From Acidobacteriota bacterium (GTDB lineage Bacteria > Acidobacteriota > UBA890 > WLXD01): a stretch of DNA of 9,789 bases. The position numbers and the translations under genes were made by a program. The stretch spans positions 1 through 9,789 of the forward strand of contig JACZXM010000067.1 of the NCBI GenBank assembly GCA_022571615.1, given 5' to 3'. Under the pieces are notes generated by a model. It was not told the origin of the DNA. It ran no database searches and saw only the letters and a list, made by a program, of their open reading frames with translations. Below, piece after piece: positions 6,636-9,789 of this stretch (positions are counted from its first letter, which is position 1; every line of letters begins with the position of its first letter).

Positions 6636-7183
6636 CGGCTGCTCCGGCGATAGCGCAGGACTCCCGTCCGGATCGCTCGCTGGTACAGGCGTATTTGCAC
6701 CGTCGCGGCGAGCGCGAGTTCCGGAGCCTGTACCGCCGACATGGCACGGCGCTGTACCGATTTGCTGTGCTACGCGTGGGTGTCGACGCTGCCGAGGAGG
6801 TCGTCCAGGAAACCTGGATTCGTGCGGCTCGGCAGTTACCGGAGTTTCGGTGGGGCTCGAGTCTTCGCAGCTGGCTCACGGGAATCACGCTGAATTGTTG
6901 TCGCGAGGCCCTGCGCCGCAGGAAACGAGAACGAGGGCTAGAGATCGCACCCCCGGTGGCGTCCCCGGGAGCTGAGACTCGTCTCGATCTTGCGCGCGCG
7001 GTGTCGAAGTTGCCGGAGGGGGCGCGCGAAGTGCTGTTGTTGCACGACGTCGAGGGGTTCACTCACGCGGAGATCGGGCGGTTGCTGGGGATCGAAATCG
7101 GAACCGCGAAAAGCCAGTTGTCGAGGGCCCGCGCCGCTGTGCGCCGGGCGCTGGATTCGACAGGAGAACAACGACATGGTTGA
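6632..7183 (+). CDS. ECF-family RNA polymerase sigma-70 factor
   Basis: This 183-residue alternative sigma factor should direct RNA polymerase to a small regulon. Region 2 spans about residues 27-98: EFRSLYRRHGTALYRFAVLR, then the region 2.2/2.3 core DAAEEVVQETWIRAARQLPEF and SLRSWLTGITLN. A basic linker RRRKRERG follows. Region 4 spans about 119-172 with LPEGAREVLLLHDVEGFTHA and helix-turn-helix residues EIGRLLGIEIGTAKSQLSRA. The GTG at 6632 overlaps the upstream stop (GTGA), and no separate Shine-Dalgarno is seen. Starting at this GTG gives the normal ECF length. The gene's last eight bases overlap the next gene. ECF factors are usually held inactive by a membrane anti-sigma encoded next door, a role that fits the following gene. 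The ECF subgroup cannot be assigned by eye. Confidence 0.93.
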   Translation: MTAAPAIAQDSRPDRSLVQAYLHRRGEREFRSLYRRHGTALYRFAVLRVGVDAAEEVVQETWIRAARQLPEFRWGSSLRSWLTGITLNCCREALRRRKRERGLEIAPPVASPGAETRLDLARAVSKLPEGAREVLLLHDVEGFTHAEIGRLLGIEIGTAKSQLSRARAAVRRALDSTGEQRHG

Positions 7184-7751
7184 CGACCTCACACCGGAAC
7201 AGCTGCAGGCACTAGCGGCTCTGGGGTCGGAGCACGGGCTGCCGGCGGATCTGGAGGACAACGTGGTGAATGCGCTGCAGCAACGGCGATTGATCGTCGC
7301 CGGCACCGGCTGGAGAGTCGCGATGCGGGCCGCGATCACCGCCGCAGCCGCGATGCTGATCTTCTTGCTCGGCGTCGGCACGGCGCGTTGGTTGCCCACC
7401 GCCTCGCCGCCTGTCGCTGAGGTCGATCGGCAGTTCATATTGTTGCTGCTCGAGCCCATCGATGCCGTGCTGGACCAGGCGGAGGAGGCCGAGCGTGTAG
7501 TCGAGTACCGAGCGTGGGCTGGAGGAGTCGCTGCCCAGGGACGGCTGGTCGCGGGAGAGAAGCTCAGCGACGATCGCCATTTCGTCGGACCCCGACTCGC
7601 TGGGGAGATCGAATCTGCGAGCGCGGAGCGAGTGACGGGTTTCTTTGTCGTTCGCGCGGAGACCCTACAGGCAGCACTCTCGCTTGCCCGGGAATGCCCG
7701 CACGCACGCCACGGTGGGCGCATCGAGGTGCGGGAGATCCAGCCGACGTAA
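7176..7751 (+). CDS. Single-pass membrane protein: anti-sigma-like N-terminus plus YCII-like domain
   Basis: This 191-residue protein has three parts. Residues 1-48 are a short, probably cytoplasmic helical region (MVDDLTPEQLQAL, DLEDNVVNALQQRRLI). Residues ~51-70 are one membrane span (AAITAAAAMLIFLLGVGTAR). Residues ~86-189 resemble the YCII/DGPF ferredoxin-like fold: QFILLLLEP, then VEYRAWAGGVAAQGRLVAGE, TGFFVVRAETLQAALSLARE and GGRIEVREI. The DGPF motif itself is absent. The ATG at 7176 has AGGAGA at 7162-7167 and overlaps the sigma gene by eight bases, a strong sign of paired expression. Position and topology suggest an anti-sigma factor that holds the ECF protein through its N-terminus and senses something outside through the YCII-like domain. 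That role is inferred. No zinc-finger anti-sigma HxxxCxxC motif is visible. Polypeptides of this layout next to ECF genes are usually annotated simply as YCII-related. Confidence 0.8.
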   Translation: MVDDLTPEQLQALAALGSEHGLPADLEDNVVNALQQRRLIVAGTGWRVAMRAAITAAAAMLIFLLGVGTARWLPTASPPVAEVDRQFILLLLEPIDAVLDQAEEAERVVEYRAWAGGVAAQGRLVAGEKLSDDRHFVGPRLAGEIESASAERVTGFFVVRAETLQAALSLARECPHARHGGRIEVREIQPT

Positions 7752-7757
7752 ACCGGG

Positions 7758-8131
7758 GTGATCCGGCCGAGGAGAGAGGCGCAGCGGAAGGGATCTGGCG
7801 CACGGCCTGGCGCTGCCGGTGTTTCCGGGCCCCTCTGGTTTCCACTGTTGTTCGGAATTGCTGCAGATGGGGGATCGACGCTGCAGGTGACGGAGCGAGC
7901 CCACGAACTGCGTGCATCGGTTCGGGCCGCGTTCCGGCAGGTCAACCCGAGCGCCGAGAGAGTCACGATCATGGGAGAGTCCGCTGCTCGTGGACCACCG
8001 GAACGACACCTCCGATCTGCGCTACGTTCTATTGGCCCAGGCCATCCGCAAGGACCGAGTCCCTGGCAACTTGGGTGAAGAGGTGTTCGGGGTCTTTGAA
8101 GTCGATGCAGGCCCGGCCCGTTCGGGAGCAC
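7758..8131 (+). pseudogene. Decayed or frameshifted coding remnant between convergent genes
   Basis: No intact gene fits here, yet two overlapping plus-strand frames look coding. From about 7817 to 7980 one frame reads GPLWFPLLFGIAADGGSTLQ then HELRASVRAAFRQVNPSAER and VTIM. The LRASVRAAFRQVNP pattern recalls the periplasmic core of MacB/ADOP-type ABC permeases, but only loosely. From about 7975 the next frame reads SPLLVDHRNDTSDLRYVLLA, then QAIRKDRVPGNLGEEVFGVF and EVDAG, which I do not recognise. Dropping one G from the GGG in ATGGGAG (7971-7977) joins the frames. The second frame then runs into the 3' end of the opposite-strand gene, so even a repaired gene would be cut short. No convincing start codon with Shine-Dalgarno precedes it. 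Most likely it is a pseudogene fragment. The stretch holds no clear terminator for either flanking gene. Confidence 0.4.
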
Positions 8132-9196
8132 CTAGCTGGTGGCACTTGTTCGCCGCGGCGCCAGCAACGGCAAGGCGCCGAGCCCGATCACCAGGACCAG
8201 ATAGAAGGTCAGAAACCGCCAGGCGGCGCCTACCAGGCCGACCAGGCCGGCGGGAATGAAGGCACCGAGCACCGCGGCGAACGAGGCCTCTGCCCCGAGC
8301 GCGGCACCGGGTGTCGGCACGAACACCATCATCGTGAACACCACCCACTGCAGCAGCACAAACAAGACCGGATCGACCGCAATCCCCAGACCCAGCATCA
8401 CCGCGGTGGCCACCGACCAGCGGCAGGCCCATTGCACAGAGGTGAGGCTGACCGCCAGCGCGAAGCGAAGCTTGCCGCGTTGGCCGATGAGCGCCCAGGC
8501 GGAGAGAAAGTCGGCCCGAATCCCGGACAGTGCGGTGGCGAGGCGACCGCGGGGATGATCCCCTGGGGTCGCGGTTCGTTTCGTGCGCCGCCGCAGCAGC
8601 ACCAGCACCACCACCAGCGCGACGACGCCCACCAGCCAGGGCAGGGATCCCGATAGCTTGGCGGCAACTCCGGAGATGGCGGTCTGGACCTGGGGTATTT
8701 GCCAGGAACGAGTGAGGAAGGCGGCGATCGGCATTAGCAGGCTGAACAGAACAGCGTCCTCCAGGTTGTTGAGCAGAGTGATCGAGGCCGCCGTGCCGGC
8801 GTTCTGTCCGCTCTCGATCAACAGGGCGATCTTTACCGGCGCCCCGCCGATGGCCTTGGGGCTGACCGCCGCGCCAAGCTCGGTTCCGAACGAAGCGCGT
8901 AACGCCCCACGCAGGTTGGTGGGCGCTCCCAAGAAGCCGGACCAGAGCCGGATGCGGACAGCGTGGAACAGGACCGGCAGCAGCCCGAGCAACGCCGCCA
9001 CCAGCAGCCAACCCGGAGCCAGGGTGGCGACCAGGTCGAAGGTGTCGGAGCGCAGCGAGCGGAACGCCATCGCCAGGTTCACGAGCACGCCGACCAGAAT
9101 CACCGCGACGCCCCATCGGGCGAGGGTGGCGAAGAAGGTGGTGCGGCCCGCTTTGGTTACGGTGCTGGCAGATAGCGCTGGTTTGGTCTCGGGCAT
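8132..9196 (-). CDS. Flippase-like integral membrane protein (lysylphosphatidylglycerol synthase TM family)
   Basis: This 354-residue inner-membrane protein belongs to the LPG_synthase_TM / UPF0104 group (COG0392, the AglD/YbhN-type 'flippase-like' domain). It has about eight spans, near residues 26-45, 61-80, 140-163, 184-202, 245-270, 276-292, 300-320 and 324-347. Family landmarks are the SxxSPKAIGGAPVKI-like segment GTELGAAVSPKAIGGAPVKI (104-123) and the VPTPGAALGAEASFAAVLGA stretch (293-312), equivalent to the PTPGG.G..E motif of the family. Residues 203-215 form a basic cytoplasmic loop. The C-terminal synthetase domain of MprF is absent, so it is unlikely to make lysyl-lipid itself. A role in moving lipid-linked molecules across the membrane is the usual guess. 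The ATG at 9194-9196 is the first in frame after non-coding sequence, with no clear Shine-Dalgarno. It stands alone, divergent from the PQQ-propeller gene. Confidence 0.88.
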   Translation of the reverse strand: MPETKPALSASTVTKAGRTTFFATLARWGVAVILVGVLVNLAMAFRSLRSDTFDLVATLAPGWLLVAALLGLLPVLFHAVRIRLWSGFLGAPTNLRGALRASFGTELGAAVSPKAIGGAPVKIALLIESGQNAGTAASITLLNNLEDAVLFSLLMPIAAFLTRSWQIPQVQTAISGVAAKLSGSLPWLVGVVALVVVLVLLRRRTKRTATPGDHPRGRLATALSGIRADFLSAWALIGQRGKLRFALAVSLTSVQWACRWSVATAVMLGLGIAVDPVLFVLLQWVVFTMMVFVPTPGAALGAEASFAAVLGAFIPAGLVGLVGAAWRFLTFYLVLVIGLGALPLLAPRRTSATS

Positions 9197-9287
9197 GGCC
9201 CGTCGATGATAGCGGCCGGGTGTCCTGACCGCGTGCAGGTGGCGAAAACGGGCTTCGTCTACTCGCGCCGAGCGGTGGCGGTGCTGT

Positions 9288-9293
9288 TATGCT
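9288..9293 (+). promoter_or_regulatory. Possible -10 element for the PQQ-propeller gene
   Basis: TATGCT lies 59 bases upstream of the ATG at 9353 in the 156-base divergent gap (9197-9352). It is the best -10-like hexamer on the plus strand there. The expected -35 position (around 9265-9270, GCGCCG) does not match consensus, so a sigma-70 promoter is only weakly supported. The start codon itself is well supported by GGAGAGG at 9341-9347. Confidence 0.2.
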
Positions 9294-9352
9294 GCGGACA
9301 CCCCGAGACGCGCTCCCTTTTCCCTAGAGCACCCCGCCCAGGAGAGGTTCAC

Positions 9353-9789
9353 ATGCAAACCATCACTCAGCGAGCGAACGTCGCGCGAGTATTGCTGGCG
9401 GCGGCAGTAGCGTTGGGATTCACTCAGTCCGCGCCGCAGCAGGGGGGATCGAACTGGCCTGAGTGGCGCGGGCCGTTACGTACCGGAGCTGCTCCGGACA
9501 CCTCGCCGCCGGTGCAGTGGAGCGAAGATCACAATGTGCGATGGAAGATCCCCGTTCCGGGGCAAGGGTCGGCCTCGCCGGTGATCTGGGGCGATCGGAT
9601 CTTCGTGACCACGGTGGTCAGCGACGGAGAGAGCAAGGAGCCGCGTATGGGGCTCTACTTCCCCTTCGGCTCACCCCAGAGCATAGATGACGGTCGGTTC
9701 CCTGCACCCGGGCCAGGTGATTTGATGGAGCGCGAGAAGGACGTCCATCACTGGCTGGTTTCCGCGCTCGACTTCGACACCGGCCAGGT
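9353..9789 (+). CDS. Secreted PQQ-like beta-propeller protein (3' partial)
   Basis: The first 145 residues are present and the frame is open to the end of the window. A signal peptide is clear: MQTITQRANVARV, a hydrophobic core LLAAAVALGF, then TQSAPQQ. The mature protein opens with NWPEWRGPLRTGAAPDTSPP (34-53), VQWSEDHNVRWKIPVPGQGS (54-73) and SPVIWGDRIFVTTVV (75-89). This 'WP.WRGP..(T/N)G... W....N..WK..(V/L)PG.G.(S)SPV(I/V)WGDR(I/V)F(V/L)T' opening is the hallmark of PQQ-binding-like (BamB/quinoprotein-fold) propellers that are abundant in Acidobacteriota, Planctomycetes and Verrucomicrobia. A second blade starts at WLVSALDFDTGQ. The ATG at 9353 has GGAGAGG five bases upstream. Full members are typically about 400-500 residues, so most of the gene lies beyond the window. 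Whether it binds PQQ or is purely structural cannot be told from this part. Confidence 0.9.
   Translation, partial: MQTITQRANVARVLLAAAVALGFTQSAPQQGGSNWPEWRGPLRTGAAPDTSPPVQWSEDHNVRWKIPVPGQGSASPVIWGDRIFVTTVVSDGESKEPRMGLYFPFGSPQSIDDGRFPAPGPGDLMEREKDVHHWLVSALDFDTGQ

Noticed and set aside
6938..8131. Minus-strand open frame of 397 residues opposite the sigma and YCII-like genes
   Set aside because: It is Ser/Arg/Pro-rich with no domain. It lies antisense to two well-supported genes and comes from GC-rich codon bias.
8022..9116. Minus-strand open frame of 364 residues overlapping the flippase-like gene in another frame
   Set aside because: It is Arg/Gly/Pro-rich low-complexity translation. The other frame has clear membrane spans and family motifs.

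Overview
The window is GC-rich, strongly coding-biased bacterial chromosomal DNA with no plasmid, phage or insertion-sequence genes. The mix points to an environmental, Gram-negative-type lineage of the Acidobacteriota or a related phylum: an ABC-2 exporter with an 'SFELPNH' Q-loop region, an ECF sigma factor beside a membrane YCII-type protein, and a secreted PQQ-type beta-propeller. This placement is inferred from protein style only and is weak. No known defence, CRISPR or secretion system is present.

Bases 1-3057 (+) hold a tight block: an ABC exporter ATPase (5' end outside the window), permease 1, permease 2, and a stand-alone 5'-3' exonuclease of the DNA polymerase I N-terminal/FEN type. 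The first three genes overlap by 3-4 bases. The exonuclease follows the permease 2 stop almost directly. Permease 2 is interrupted by a one-base frameshift in a run of five Gs. A perfect 14-bp palindrome lies just past the exonuclease stop.

Bases 3155-5686 (-) hold one large convergent gene. It encodes a membrane-anchored protein that is almost entirely coiled coil and ends in a helix-hairpin-helix domain. Upstream, bases 5687-6098 are a divergent intergenic region. It contains a possible orphan C-terminal gene fragment on the minus strand and an ECF-like promoter candidate on the plus strand.

Bases 6099-7751 (+) form a three-gene operon: a secreted beta-barrel-like protein, an ECF sigma factor, and a single-pass membrane protein. 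The membrane protein couples a short anti-sigma-like N-terminus to an apparently extracytoplasmic YCII-like domain. All three reading frames overlap, so this looks like a self-contained envelope-signalling module.

Bases 7752-8131 contain no intact gene. They do contain a coding-like but frameshifted stretch, probably a decayed gene. Bases 8132-9196 (-) encode a flippase-like multi-span membrane protein of the lysylphosphatidylglycerol synthase transmembrane family. Bases 9353-9789 (+) begin a secreted PQQ-like beta-propeller protein that runs off the end of the window.
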